Source of the DNA: Oscillospiraceae bacterium
GTDB lineage: Bacteria > Bacillota > Clostridia > Oscillospirales > Oscillospiraceae
Reading direction: 5' to 3'
Assembly: GCA_017519975.1 (NCBI GenBank)
Contig: JAFWRM010000050.1
Coordinates: 1-64,000, forward strand
Length of the DNA stretch: 64,000 nucleotides
Each line of letters opens with the position of its first letter. Position 1 is the first letter of the stretch. Below, piece by piece: positions 29,076-37,492 of this stretch. The position numbers and the translations under genes were made by a program. Under the pieces are notes generated by a model that was not told where the DNA came from, ran no database searches, and saw nothing but the letters and a program-made list of their open reading frames with translations.

Positions 29076-29977
29076 AACATCTGCTGAAGCTGAAGGATCT
29101 GACGAAAAACGAGATCAACGAGGTGCTCAACCTGGCCGACCAGCTGAAGTTCGAGCGGAAAAACGGCATCGCTCACCCGCTGCTGGCGGGAAAGACCCTG
29201 GGCATGATCTTCCAGAAGTCGTCCACAAGAACGAGGGTCTCCTTCGAGACCGGCATGTACCAGCTGGGCGGCAGCGCCCTGTTCCTCTCCAACCGCGATC
29301 TGCAGATCGGCCGGGGGGAGCCGGTAATGGATACGGCCCGGGTGCTGTCCCGCTATCTGGACGGCATCATGATCCGGACCTTTGCCCAGCAGGAGGTGGA
29401 GGATCTGGCCCGGTACGGCAGCATCCCCGTGATCAACGGACTGACGGACTACTGTCATCCCTGCCAGGTGCTGGCCGATCTGATGACCATCCGCGAGCTC
29501 AAGGGCGGATTCGAGGGCCTGAAGCTGGCTTTCATCGGGGACGGCAACAACATGGCCAACAGCCTGATCGCCGGCGGCATTACGATGGGCATGACCGTTG
29601 CCGTCGGATGTCCTGAGAGCCATCAGCCGGACGCGGAGCTCATGCGGTGGGCGGAAGAGAGCGGACGATTCCTCTGCTGCCCGGACATCTACGAGGCGGC
29701 CCGGGACGCCGACGTGGTCTATACCGACGTCTGGGCCTCCATGGGGCAGGAGCAGGAGGCAAAGGAGCGGGCTGCGGTCTTTGCCGGCTACTGTGTGGAC
29801 GACCGCCTGATGCAGGTCGCCCATAAGGACGCCATGGTCCAGCACTGCCTGCCGGCGCACCGGGGGGAAGAGATCACCGCGGAGGTGTTCGAGAGCCACG
29901 CCGACGAGATATTCGAAGAGGCGGAGAACCGCCTGCACGCCCAGAAGGCCGTCCTGGTCAAGTGCATGGGCCGGTAA
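29072..29977 (+). CDS. argF: Ornithine carbamoyltransferase
   Basis: A 301-residue OTCase, using carbamoyl phosphate (from CarAB) and ornithine to make citrulline. The carbamoyl phosphate motif SSTRTRVSFE, the HPCQVLADL segment and the ornithine-side motif HCLPAHRGEE are present. It ends the arg operon just before a strong terminator. Confidence 0.96.
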   Translation: MKHLLKLKDLTKNEINEVLNLADQLKFERKNGIAHPLLAGKTLGMIFQKSSTRTRVSFETGMYQLGGSALFLSNRDLQIGRGEPVMDTARVLSRYLDGIMIRTFAQQEVEDLARYGSIPVINGLTDYCHPCQVLADLMTIRELKGGFEGLKLAFIGDGNNMANSLIAGGITMGMTVAVGCPESHQPDAELMRWAEESGRFLCCPDIYEAARDADVVYTDVWASMGQEQEAKERAAVFAGYCVDDRLMQVAHKDAMVQHCLPAHRGEEITAEVFESHADEIFEEAENRLHAQKAVLVKCMGR

Positions 29978-29985
29978 AAGAAAAC

Positions 29986-30019
29986 AAAAAGCCCTGACGA
30001 GCGATCGTCAGGGCTTTTT
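29986..30019. terminator. Bidirectional terminator between argF and the PAP2 gene
   Basis: A perfect 15-bp stem AAAAAGCCCTGACGA / TCGTCAGGGCTTTTT with a 4-base loop, T-runs on both strands, between convergent genes. Confidence 0.92.
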
Positions 30020-30032
30020 CTGTCTGAGGGGT

Positions 30033-30761
30033 TCAGAGGAGGTCATCCTCCGAAAGCTTCGGTTCAGCGGGCGCGGAGGACGGCCGGGCAGCGGACTGAC
30101 CGCGGCGGCGCCGACGGCGGATGCAGGCGGTGTAGAAGGCCACCACGCAGCAGGACAGCAGCAGACCGCCCACAATATCTGTGACCCAGTGCACGCCGGA
30201 CAGAAGGCGTGCGGCGACCATGGCGGCGATCAGGATCCCGCTGATCCAGCAGGCGGCCGTACGCAGCCTGCGGGAGCCGAAGATGCTGCCGAAGCGGCCG
30301 GCAATGGCCATGCCGAAAACGGAGAACACCAGCATGGTGTGGGACGAGGGGTAGGAGGCGGCCAGCTCACCGTCCTCCAGCACCGGGCGGTAATTGACCA
30401 CGACCCGGTCGAACAGAACGTACAGGATCACGACCACCGCGAAGAAGACGTACATCCAGATCAGCTCCCGGTCCACCCGGGCCAGACTGCGCCGGCCGAT
30501 CCACTGGGCAAGACCGATCACGCAGAACAGGGCGGCCGCCAGCAGCGAGAGATATCCCAGCCATTCGCTGACGGTGTAGCACAGGTCGTTGGTCCCGATC
30601 AGGTCACGGGCCGGACCGTTGACGCTGGCCAGACCCACGAGTGAGCCGTTCGGCCCGATCCCCTGCACGTCGATCTGACTGACGACGAAGGTAAAAGCGA
30701 TGAACAGCAGAAGGAACAGGATGCCGACGCCAAGCGCCTTGCTTCTTTTTTGAGTTCTCAT
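30033..30761 (-). CDS. PAP2-family membrane phosphatase
   Basis: A 242-residue integral membrane protein with about six hydrophobic segments. The PAP2 phosphatase motifs are visible: a C1-like RVVVNYRP (with Arg where the family usually has Lys), C2 PSSH and C3 ARLLSGVHWVTD with its catalytic His. The family dephosphorylates phosphatidic acid, phosphatidylglycerol phosphate or undecaprenyl pyrophosphate; the substrate is not clear. The C-terminus is an Arg- and Pro-rich tail. The ATG at 30761 has a GGAAGGGA site; the frame runs 13 codons further up through a GGCGCCGCGGCGCC palindrome. Confidence 0.82.
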   Translation of the reverse strand: MRTQKRSKALGVGILFLLLFIAFTFVVSQIDVQGIGPNGSLVGLASVNGPARDLIGTNDLCYTVSEWLGYLSLLAAALFCVIGLAQWIGRRSLARVDRELIWMYVFFAVVVILYVLFDRVVVNYRPVLEDGELAASYPSSHTMLVFSVFGMAIAGRFGSIFGSRRLRTAACWISGILIAAMVAARLLSGVHWVTDIVGGLLLSCCVVAFYTACIRRRRRRGQSAARPSSAPAEPKLSEDDLL

Positions 30762-30860
30762 ACATTCCCTTCCTTTCCGGGGCGCCGCGGCGCCGCGCAT
30801 CAGTTTCCGGTAATTATATGATTATACTACAGAGTCGCCTCCGTGAAAAGGGGGGGTGGG

Positions 30861-32048
30861 TCACCGCCGCTGGCTTACGGAGGAAAGCGCCTTCAGACGG
30901 GCCAGCAGCCGCCCTTCGGACAGGTCGGCCCGGTCGATGATGTCCATGCCCAGCTCCATGGCGCGCCGCCGCGTGACGGCCTTGCACGGGTAGGTAGTGA
31001 CTACGGCCGCGGCCGCCATCTGCCCGCCGAACCGGTCCCGCAGGACGGCCAGCTCGTTGACGGCCTCGGTCTTCACGGGGCAGGCCTTGCAGGACAGGAG
31101 CAGCGGCTTGATCCCGCGTACGGCCATCACGTCGATCTCGTTGGTGACGGCGTCCCGCGGAGGAAGCCCGTCCCAGTTTACCACGGTGCTGACGCGCAGA
31201 TCGCCGAAAAGACCGGACCGGCGGCACACGTCCCAGACGTAAAGCTCAAGAAAGCTGCCCACGTCTCTCAGCCAGAAGCGGACGGCGGCGTCGGCGAAGC
31301 GGAAGCGTACGCTGCGGCCCTCTTCCATCTCCAGATCCCGGAGGAACCCGAGCCCGGCCAGCCGGTTCAGCAGCGCGGGGTCCGCCTTCAGCCGGTGACC
31401 CTGGGGGCCTTTGACCTGCCAGGCTCCGCCGGCTTCCATCGTGAATCCTCCGGTTTTGTCTGGCGCCGAGATCTGCTGAAAATAGCTCACCGCGTCGGTC
31501 CAGCCCCGGCGGAAATCGTCACAGATCCCGTAAAAGCCGGGGAACTGATCCTGATGCTCAGATAGTGAGTCCGCCTGATCCCGCCCCTCCTGGATCTCCG
31601 CCCCCGCCATCAGAAAAACGTCGCGGACGGAATAGCTCAGGTTCGCGGGCTGCCGGTCGATGAAACCGGCGTTGCGGATGTTGTAAAACCGGCTGCTGCG
31701 GCGGCTGAAGGTGAAAACGGGCAGCGGCGCCTCGGCGCAGAACAGGCCGCAGGCGAACAGAACGGCGTCCGAGCCTCCGGTGATGTCCAGCGCGCAGTCT
31801 TCATATTCAGCCGTCACCTGACGCAGGGTGTTGATCACGGGGCCGACGGCCATCAGGTCCGTTTTTACGAAAACGACCTTCGTATCCAGACCGCGGTGAC
31901 GGAAGTATCTGCGGCAGGATTCGTGCAGCGCCCGGTTGGCGGCAACGCTGTCCGAGCACAGAAAAACGGTGGTCTCCGGCCGGAACGTGTCCGTCGCCAG
32001 CACGTTCTCCATGGGGCGCTCGTCGTATATCTCCAGTAAAGTTTTCAT
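30861..32048 (-). CDS. Card1-like nuclease (CARF domain plus PD-(D/E)xK, DUF1887)
   Basis: A 395-residue protein of the DUF1887/Card1-Can2 family. The N-terminal half (about 1-150) has a Rossmann-like CARF domain with the ligand-loop signature DITGGSDA at 88-95. A winged-helix-like middle (about 195-260) follows. The C-terminal nuclease domain (about 265-375) has E269, then NEIDVMAV with E304 and D306, and LLLSCK with K321, the PD-(D/E)xK pattern. Known relatives are DNA/RNA nucleases switched on by cyclic oligoadenylate from type III CRISPR-Cas. No cas gene or repeat array is in the window, so its trigger here is unknown. ATG at 32048 is preferred over an in-frame GTG three codons upstream because GGGTGAG precedes it. 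Confidence 0.8.
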   Translation of the reverse strand: MKTLLEIYDERPMENVLATDTFRPETTVFLCSDSVAANRALHESCRRYFRHRGLDTKVVFVKTDLMAVGPVINTLRQVTAEYEDCALDITGGSDAVLFACGLFCAEAPLPVFTFSRRSSRFYNIRNAGFIDRQPANLSYSVRDVFLMAGAEIQEGRDQADSLSEHQDQFPGFYGICDDFRRGWTDAVSYFQQISAPDKTGGFTMEAGGAWQVKGPQGHRLKADPALLNRLAGLGFLRDLEMEEGRSVRFRFADAAVRFWLRDVGSFLELYVWDVCRRSGLFGDLRVSTVVNWDGLPPRDAVTNEIDVMAVRGIKPLLLSCKACPVKTEAVNELAVLRDRFGGQMAAAAVVTTYPCKAVTRRRAMELGMDIIDRADLSEGRLLARLKALSSVSQRR

Positions 32049-32102
32049 CCATCTCACCCGTTCCAGTATAGCATGGCGGTCAAGGCGGATCCTTCCCGCC
32101 GG

Positions 32103-32136
32103 AAAAAAAGCGGCTCCCCCGCCGGAGCGGGGGAGC
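32103..32136 (-). terminator. Terminator of the one-carbon cluster
   Basis: Minus-strand stem GCTCCCCCGC / GCGGGGGAGC with a 4-base loop, followed by CCGC and seven T, just after the flavoprotein gene. Confidence 0.9.
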
Positions 32137-32150
32137 GCGGAACGTACGTG

Positions 32151-33986
32151 TCAGTCGCGGCCGTCCTGCAGAACGCCGCAGCCGAAATGGTCGCAGCGCA
32201 GGCAGCGGCCGGCCTCCTGCATGGCTTCCTCATAGGTGAAGGCGTTTTCCACGTGGTCGAAGTCACAGCGGCGGATGTAGGCGGGGCGTTCCGTGATGTT
32301 GGCGCGGCCGCAGGGCCGCCGGTCGTTCTCCTTCGCGGGGGGAGCGGAGACCTCGCAGGGGATCTTGTGGTGGTACCCCAGATATTCGTCGATGTTGTGG
32401 GCGGCCACCTTTCCGGCGGCGATGGCCCGGATGGCGGTGGCGGGGCCGGTGGCGCAGTCGCCCCCGACGAAAACGCCGGGCAGCCCCGGGACTGCCGTAT
32501 CCAGTCCGGCCTGGAAAACGTTTCGCTTCGCGGGCATGCCGAAGTCCTCGAAGGGCTTGCTGACGATGTCCTGCCCGACGGCGATCAGGATGACCTGGCA
32601 GGGGATGCGGTTGGCGGGCTTGTTGGCGTCGATGGGACTGGGACGTCCGGCGGAGTCGTACACGCTGATCATCTGCGGCTGCGTGATCAGGGCGCTGCAG
32701 CATCCGTTCTCATCGGCCTCGATGGCCTTCGGCGCCTCCAGCGTGATCAGCTCGATGCCCTCGGTGACGGCGGACTCGATCTCGCTGGCCAGAGCCGTCA
32801 TGTCGTCCTGACGGCGCCGGTATACGATGCGCACGGCCTCCGCGTGGCAGCGCAGCGCGCTGCGCGCCGCGTCCATGGCCACGTTGCCGCCGCCGATCAC
32901 GACCACCGTCTTGCCGGTGTAGTCGGGAATGTTTCCGTTGCCGATGCGGTCCAGCATTTCCACGGCGGACTCCACGTTCTTCGCGTCCACGTTGTCCAGC
33001 CGCAGCTTCTTGCCGGCCTGGGCGCCGATGGCCACGAACATGGCGTCGCACCCGGCGCGGACCTCTTCGATGGAAACGTCCGTTCCCACGGATACGCCGT
33101 AGCGGATCTCAATGTCCCCGGCGGTGAGGATGGCGCGGATGTCTTCATCCAGCCGGTCCTTCGGGAAGCGGTAGTTGGGAATGCCGTAGCGCAGCATGCC
33201 TCCTCCGGCCTTCTGGCGCTCGTACACGGTCACCTTGTGGCCCATCTGCGCCAGGAAATAGGCGCACGTCAGGCCGGCCGGTCCGGCACCGATCACGGCG
33301 ACGGTCTTTCCCGTGGGAACGCCCGGCGCGGGAACGGCTACGGTATCCACCGCCGCGTGGTCCACCGCGTATTTCTTGAGCCCGCGGATGTTGAGCGGCG
33401 AGTCGATCAGGCTTCGGCGGCAGCGCTCCTCACAGGGGTGCTCGCAGATCATGGCGCAGGCCGTGGGCAGGGGATTGTCCCTGCGGATCAGGTTCACGGC
33501 GCCGGCGTAGTCCTCCTGGCCGACCAGGGCGATGTAGCCGGGGATGTCCACGTGGGCCGGGCACAGGTTGATGCAGGGCACCTTCTGGCCCACGCCGTCG
33601 GCGCACAGGCCGGTGGCGACGTGGCTGGCGTACTCCTCACGGAAGGCGTCCATCCCGTTGAGGAACTCGATGGCGGCCTGCCAGCCGATGGCGCAGTCCG
33701 CCGTGTCGCGGATCATCTCCGCCATGGCGCGCATCTTCGCCAGCGTCTTTTCCGTTCCCTTTCCGTTGAGGACCTTCTTCAGAAGAGCGGCCAGCTGCGG
33801 GAGCCCGTCCCGGCAGGGGACGCACTTGCCGCACGTCTGGCTGACGGCGGTCTGAAGCAGGGCCTGCTGCACGACCAGCGGGCAGGTCCCCGGCGGGTAG
33901 GCGCCGGCCTTGCGCTGGAAGGCTTCGAGAAAGCCGCTGATCCTGGGGTCGTACCCCTTCGGGTCGTTCAGATAGATAGTACTCAT
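32151..33986 (-). CDS. NuoF-type Fe-S / GltD-type NAD(P)H oxidoreductase fusion
   Basis: A 611-residue cytoplasmic electron-transfer protein. The N-terminal 130 residues match the C-terminal 4Fe-4S domain of NuoF/HydB, with C52, C55 and C58 in TCGKCVPCRDG. A GltD-type 4Fe-4S domain follows (CINLCPAHVDIPGY, CEHPCEERCRR), then FAD (VAVIGAGPAGL) and NAD(P) (VVVIGGGNVAMD) Rossmann motifs and a C-terminal FAD motif VFVGGDCATG. More Cys at the end (CLRCDHFGC) suggest another centre. ATG at 33986 follows AGGAGG; the frame opens 28 codons further up in non-coding leader. It ends the metF-fhs-fchA-folD cluster and is likely to pass electrons between NAD(P)H and a partner such as MetF or ferredoxin; which one is inference. 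Confidence 0.82.
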   Translation of the reverse strand: MSTIYLNDPKGYDPRISGFLEAFQRKAGAYPPGTCPLVVQQALLQTAVSQTCGKCVPCRDGLPQLAALLKKVLNGKGTEKTLAKMRAMAEMIRDTADCAIGWQAAIEFLNGMDAFREEYASHVATGLCADGVGQKVPCINLCPAHVDIPGYIALVGQEDYAGAVNLIRRDNPLPTACAMICEHPCEERCRRSLIDSPLNIRGLKKYAVDHAAVDTVAVPAPGVPTGKTVAVIGAGPAGLTCAYFLAQMGHKVTVYERQKAGGGMLRYGIPNYRFPKDRLDEDIRAILTAGDIEIRYGVSVGTDVSIEEVRAGCDAMFVAIGAQAGKKLRLDNVDAKNVESAVEMLDRIGNGNIPDYTGKTVVVIGGGNVAMDAARSALRCHAEAVRIVYRRRQDDMTALASEIESAVTEGIELITLEAPKAIEADENGCCSALITQPQMISVYDSAGRPSPIDANKPANRIPCQVILIAVGQDIVSKPFEDFGMPAKRNVFQAGLDTAVPGLPGVFVGGDCATGPATAIRAIAAGKVAAHNIDEYLGYHHKIPCEVSAPPAKENDRRPCGRANITERPAYIRRCDFDHVENAFTYEEAMQEAGRCLRCDHFGCGVLQDGRD

Positions 33987-34025
33987 AGCGTCATCCTCCT
34001 GACCGGAAAACCGGTATGAGAATTG

Positions 34026-34057
34026 AAAAATACCCCGGCCTGTCAGGACCGGGGTAT
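34026..34057 (-). terminator. Intrinsic terminator between folD and the flavoprotein gene
   Basis: Minus-strand stem ATACCCCGG / CCGGGGTAT followed by TTTTTC. It lies downstream of the promoter at 34074-34103 and 40 bases before the next start codon, so it could also act as an attenuator. Confidence 0.8.
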
Positions 34058-34073
34058 CGATCAGCCTCATCTC

Positions 34074-34103
34074 ATTATAAGGGAGAGAGAAGCGGATTGT
34101 AAA
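34074..34103 (-). promoter_or_regulatory. Promoter for the flavoprotein gene
   Basis: TTTACA, 18 bases, TATAAT on the minus strand, immediately after the folD stop codon. The predicted transcript first passes the terminator at 34026-34057. Confidence 0.6.
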
Positions 34104-34106
34104 GAC

Positions 34107-35084
34107 TTAAATGAGGCCGTTCTGCACCTTGCAGGCCTTGATCAGGTTCTTGGCCAGCAGGGCGGAGGTGATGGCACCCACGCCGGGGACCGGGGTCTTC
34201 CAGCTGGCCTTGGCCTCCACGTCCTCGGAGCAGCAGCCCAGGGTGACGACCTTCTGCTTGCCGGTCTTCTCATTGATCACGGGCTCGCCGTTGGCGTCGA
34301 AGGCCTTCTCGCGGATGACGGCGGCGTCGATGACCACGGCGCCTTCCTTGATCATGTCCGCGGTGACGGAGTTCTTGAAGGGAACGGCGCAGATGACCAC
34401 GTCGGCCTGGGTCGTGTAGTCGTTCTTCACCTCACCGTGGGTCAGGTGGTGCACGATGGATACGGTGGCGAAACGGTTGGTCAGCATCATGGCCACGGGC
34501 TTGCCGATGACGTTGGAGTTGTTGATGATGCACACGTCCAGACCGCAGCACACGTCGTCCTCCTGGCCGGGCTTGGCCAGCGGCAGGGGAGCGTACTTGG
34601 AACGGACGGCGGCCTTGATCTCTTCCGCGTAGTAGTCGATCACTTCCACGATGGCGCTGGCGGTGCAGGGATACAGACCGGTGGGATCGTTGATGACCAG
34701 CTTGCCCATGTTGGAGGGGTTCGTGGAGTCCACGTCCTTCTCAGGGCTCAGGTTCTTGGCGATGGCTTCGTTCTCATCGATGTTGTCCAGGGGACGGAAG
34801 GGCAGGATGCCGTGGATGGAGGGATCGGCGTTTACCTTGCGGAACAGCTCAATGTATTCCTCCTGGGATACGTCGGCGGGCAGGGCGAAAACCTCTACCT
34901 CGATGCCGGCCTCTTCCATGGTCTTCGTGGCGCCTTTCTCATAGGACAGGTCGGGCCCCTTCTCACCCACGCGGATGATGCCCAGTTTGGGGACGATGCC
35001 CTTCGCCTTCAGCTCGTCGGCAGCGGCCTTGCACTCGTCCTTGATGGCCTGCGCCACCACTTTGCAGTCTAATACGTTTGCCAT
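34107..35084 (-). CDS. folD: Methylene-THF dehydrogenase, FolD homologue without cyclohydrolase residues
   Basis: A 325-residue FolD-family protein, about 40 residues longer than the usual bifunctional enzyme; the extra residues are around 150-180 and 260-285. The catalytic Tyr is kept (Y48 in LSYEKGATK), but the Lys four residues later that drives cyclohydrolase activity is Ala52, and the Gln of the VQLPLP motif is Phe96 in GILPFRPLD. The Asp of EKDVD (D119) is kept. The NAD(P) site is INNSNVIGKP in place of GRSNIVGKP. Length and substitutions recall the mono-functional yeast Mtd1 enzyme. A separate cyclohydrolase, FchA, is encoded just upstream in the same operon, so this protein probably only oxidises methylene-THF (or reduces methenyl-THF). 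Cofactor choice is unknown. Confidence 0.88.
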   Translation of the reverse strand: MANVLDCKVVAQAIKDECKAAADELKAKGIVPKLGIIRVGEKGPDLSYEKGATKTMEEAGIEVEVFALPADVSQEEYIELFRKVNADPSIHGILPFRPLDNIDENEAIAKNLSPEKDVDSTNPSNMGKLVINDPTGLYPCTASAIVEVIDYYAEEIKAAVRSKYAPLPLAKPGQEDDVCCGLDVCIINNSNVIGKPVAMMLTNRFATVSIVHHLTHGEVKNDYTTQADVVICAVPFKNSVTADMIKEGAVVIDAAVIREKAFDANGEPVINEKTGKQKVVTLGCCSEDVEAKASWKTPVPGVGAITSALLAKNLIKACKVQNGLI

Positions 35085-35090
35085 AGTGAA

Positions 35091-35729
35091 TCACTCCTCA
35101 ACTTTCAGTGAAGCGGCCACAGCCTGATAGATCTGTTCGGCCTTGCCGCCGTATTCCTTGAGCATGTCGTTGGCTCGTCGGTCCAGAGCCGCGGCGGCGG
35201 ACCGGTCCTTCAGGGATTTCGTGTTGATGAACACGTTCAGGCTGGCGCCCTCCAGCGCCGCCTTGCAGAACAGGGCGCCCACGCCGGCGTCGCTGACGGC
35301 CAGGCGGCTTCCCTTTTCCGCGAACACCGCGATGGCGTCGATGGCCTCGCAGCATTTTTCCATGATCTTCAGCGGCACGTCGCAGGCCTTCACGCCCTCC
35401 TCCTCCAGAACGGCGGCCTTGTGGGCCTTCTGTTCCTCGGTGTCGGCGGGCAGGGAGTAGGCGGCGGCCAGGGGGGCGAAGCCCTCGGCGTCCTTATCGA
35501 TCAGCGCCAGCAGATCGCTCTGGATGCCCAGGCACTTTGCCTGCAGGGCCTTCAGCTCTTCCTCCACGGGGATGAATTTTTTCTTTCCGATGGTCAGGCT
35601 GGCGACCATGCCGCCCAGAGCCGTCCCCACGGCGCCGACCAGGGCGCTGGCGCCGCCGCCGCCGGGGACGGCGGCCTTGGAGGCCAGCTCGGCGTTGAAT
35701 TCAACAAGATTCTTTTCCTGAAAACTCAT
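35091..35729 (-). CDS. fchA: Methenyl-THF cyclohydrolase (FchA, cyclodeaminase family)
   Basis: A 212-residue protein of the formiminotransferase-cyclodeaminase/cyclohydrolase family. The N-terminal VPGGGGASALVGAVG glycine-rich motif and the DKDAEGFAPLAAAY segment are family hallmarks. In acetogens and purine-fermenting clostridia FchA interconverts methenyl- and formyl-THF. Sandwiched between fhs and folD, with 6 bases to folD, it supplies the step the FolD homologue seems to have lost. A formimino-THF cyclodeaminase role is an alternative. Confidence 0.9.
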   Translation of the reverse strand: MSFQEKNLVEFNAELASKAAVPGGGGASALVGAVGTALGGMVASLTIGKKKFIPVEEELKALQAKCLGIQSDLLALIDKDAEGFAPLAAAYSLPADTEEQKAHKAAVLEEEGVKACDVPLKIMEKCCEAIDAIAVFAEKGSRLAVSDAGVGALFCKAALEGASLNVFINTKSLKDRSAAAALDRRANDMLKEYGGKAEQIYQAVAASLKVEE

Positions 35730-35746
35730 GTTTCACCTCATAAGAG

Positions 35747-35777
35747 AAAAGCCGGGCTTTCGGGAAGCCCGGCTTTC
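35747..35777 (-). terminator. Hairpin terminator between fhs and fchA
   Basis: A 13-bp stem (GAAAGCCGGGCTT / AAGCCCGGCTTTT-type) with a short loop and a T-run on the minus strand. It probably reduces read-through, so fchA-folD would be expressed below fhs unless they have another promoter. Confidence 0.72.
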
Positions 35778-35787
35778 AGTACTTGGA

Positions 35788-37461
35788 TCAGAACAGGCCG
35801 GAGATCTTGCCGGTGGCGTCCACGTCGATCTTTTCGGCGGAGGGCACCTTGGGCAGACCGGGCATGGTCATGATGTCGCCCGTCAGGGCTACCAGGAAGC
35901 CGGCGCCGGCGGAGACCTTTACGTTCCGTACGGTGACGTCGAAATCCTTGGGAGCGCCCTTGAGGTTCTGGTCGTCGGAGAAGCTGTACTGCGTCTTGGC
36001 TACGCAGATGGGCAGCTTGTCGAATCCGAGGGCCGTCAGCTGAGCGATCTGCTTCTTGGCGTTGGCGGTGTACAGAACGCTTCTGCCGTGGTAGATCTTG
36101 GTGACGATGGCTTCCAGCTTTTCCTCGATGGTGGCGTCCAGATCATAGGTGAAGCTGAAGTCGTTGGGCTGCTCGCACAGGCGCACGACCTCTTCGGCCA
36201 GGGCGATGCCGCCCTCGCCGCCCTTGGCCCACACTTCGCTGAGGGCCACGTTCACGCCGTACTCCTTGCACTTGGCCTCGACCAGGTCGAGCTCGGCCTT
36301 CGTGTCGGTCGGGAAGGCGTTGATGGCGACCACGCAGGGCAGCTTGAACACCTTGGTCACGTTCTCCACGTGCTGCAGCAGGTTGGGCAGACCGGCTTCC
36401 AGAGCCGCCAGGTTCTCGTTGTTCAGCTCGGCCTTGGGCACGCCGCCGTGGTTCTTCAGAGCGCGGACCGTGGCCACGATGACGACGGCGCTGGGCTTGA
36501 AGCCGGCCTTGCGGCACTTGATGTCCAGGAACTTCTCAGCGCCCAGGTCGGCGCCGAAGCCGGCCTCGGTAACGGCGTAGTCACCCAGCGTGAGGGCCAT
36601 CTTGGTGGCCATCACGGAGTTGCAGCCGTGGGCGATGTTGGCGAAGGGGCCGCCGTGCACGAACGCGGGGGTGTGCTCCAGCGTCTGCACCAGGTTGGGC
36701 TTCAGGGCGTCCTTCAGCAAAGCGGCGACGGCGCCTTCAGCCTTCAGGTCGCCGGCGGTCACGGGCTTCTCGTCGTAGGTGTAGCCTACCACGATGCGGG
36801 CCACTCTCTGCTTCAGGTCGGTGATGTCGCTGCTCAGGCACAGGATGGCCATGATCTCGGAAGCGACGGTGATGTCGTACCCGTCCTCGCGGGGGGTGCC
36901 GTTCACGCGTCCGCCCAGACCGTCCGTCACGAAACGGAGCTGACGGTCGTTCATGTCCACGCAGCGCCTCCAGGTGATGCGGCGGGGATCGATGTTCAGA
37001 GCGTTGCCCTGATAGATGTGGTTGTCCAGCATGGCGGCGATCAGGTTGTTGGCCGCGCCGATGGCGTGCATGTCACCGGTGAAGTGGAGGTTGATGTCCT
37101 CCATCGGAACTACCTGGGCGTATCCGCCGCCGGCGGCGCCGCCCTTGACGCCGAACACGGGGCCGAGGGAGGGCTCACGCAGAGCGACGACCACGTTCTT
37201 GCCGATCTTGCGCAGACCGTCGGCCAGACCCACCGTCGTGGTGGTCTTGCCCTCGCCGGCCGGCGTGGGGTTGATGGCCGTGACCAGGATCAGCTTGCCG
37301 TACTCTTTGGGCTTGTCGGTCAGCAGGTTGTAGTCGATCTTCGCCTTGTATTTGCCGTACTGCTCAATGTACTCGTCCGGAATGCCGATCTGCTCCGCAA
37401 TGGAGGTGATGGGCAGCATTTCGGATTCCTGAGCGATCTCGATATCAGATTTGAATCCCAT
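35788..37461 (-). CDS. fhs: Formate--tetrahydrofolate ligase
   Basis: A 557-residue formyl-THF synthetase, which activates formate with ATP in the first step of the methyl branch. The P-loop-like [18 protein letters not shown], the [21 protein letters not shown]-region (residues about 94-113) and the C-terminal [13 protein letters not shown] signature are canonical. The gene follows metF by 31 bases and has an AGGAG site. High conservation and full length leave little doubt. Confidence 0.97.
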   Translation of the reverse strand: MGFKSDIEIAQESEMLPITSIAEQIGIPDEYIEQYGKYKAKIDYNLLTDKPKEYGKLILVTAINPTPAGEGKTTTTVGLADGLRKIGKNVVVALREPSLGPVFGVKGGAAGGGYAQVVPMEDINLHFTGDMHAIGAANNLIAAMLDNHIYQGNALNIDPRRITWRRCVDMNDRQLRFVTDGLGGRVNGTPREDGYDITVASEIMAILCLSSDITDLKQRVARIVVGYTYDEKPVTAGDLKAEGAVAALLKDALKPNLVQTLEHTPAFVHGGPFANIAHGCNSVMATKMALTLGDYAVTEAGFGADLGAEKFLDIKCRKAGFKPSAVVIVATVRALKNHGGVPKAELNNENLAALEAGLPNLLQHVENVTKVFKLPCVVAINAFPTDTKAELDLVEAKCKEYGVNVALSEVWAKGGEGGIALAEEVVRLCEQPNDFSFTYDLDATIEEKLEAIVTKIYHGRSVLYTANAKKQIAQLTALGFDKLPICVAKTQYSFSDDQNLKGAPKDFDVTVRNVKVSAGAGFLVALTGDIMTMPGLPKVPSAEKIDVDATGKISGLF

Positions 37462-37492
37462 TTATCTTTACTCCTAACCGCTTTCGAAATGA

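Noticed and set aside
30781-30794. GGCGCCGCGGCGCC palindrome as an operator of the PAP2 gene
   Set aside because: It lies in the 5' leader, is a low-complexity GC palindrome easily formed by chance at this GC content and has no partner site.
30861-32048. A CRISPR array or cas operon accompanying the Card1-like gene
   Set aside because: I looked for regularly spaced direct repeats and Cas-like motifs over the whole window and found none.
32073-34019. Long plus-strand open frame opposite the NuoF/GltD fusion
   Set aside because: Shadow of a recognised flavoprotein; no start context, no family motif, skewed composition. The same holds for the long antisense frames over fhs (35728-37512) and iorA (40077-43025).
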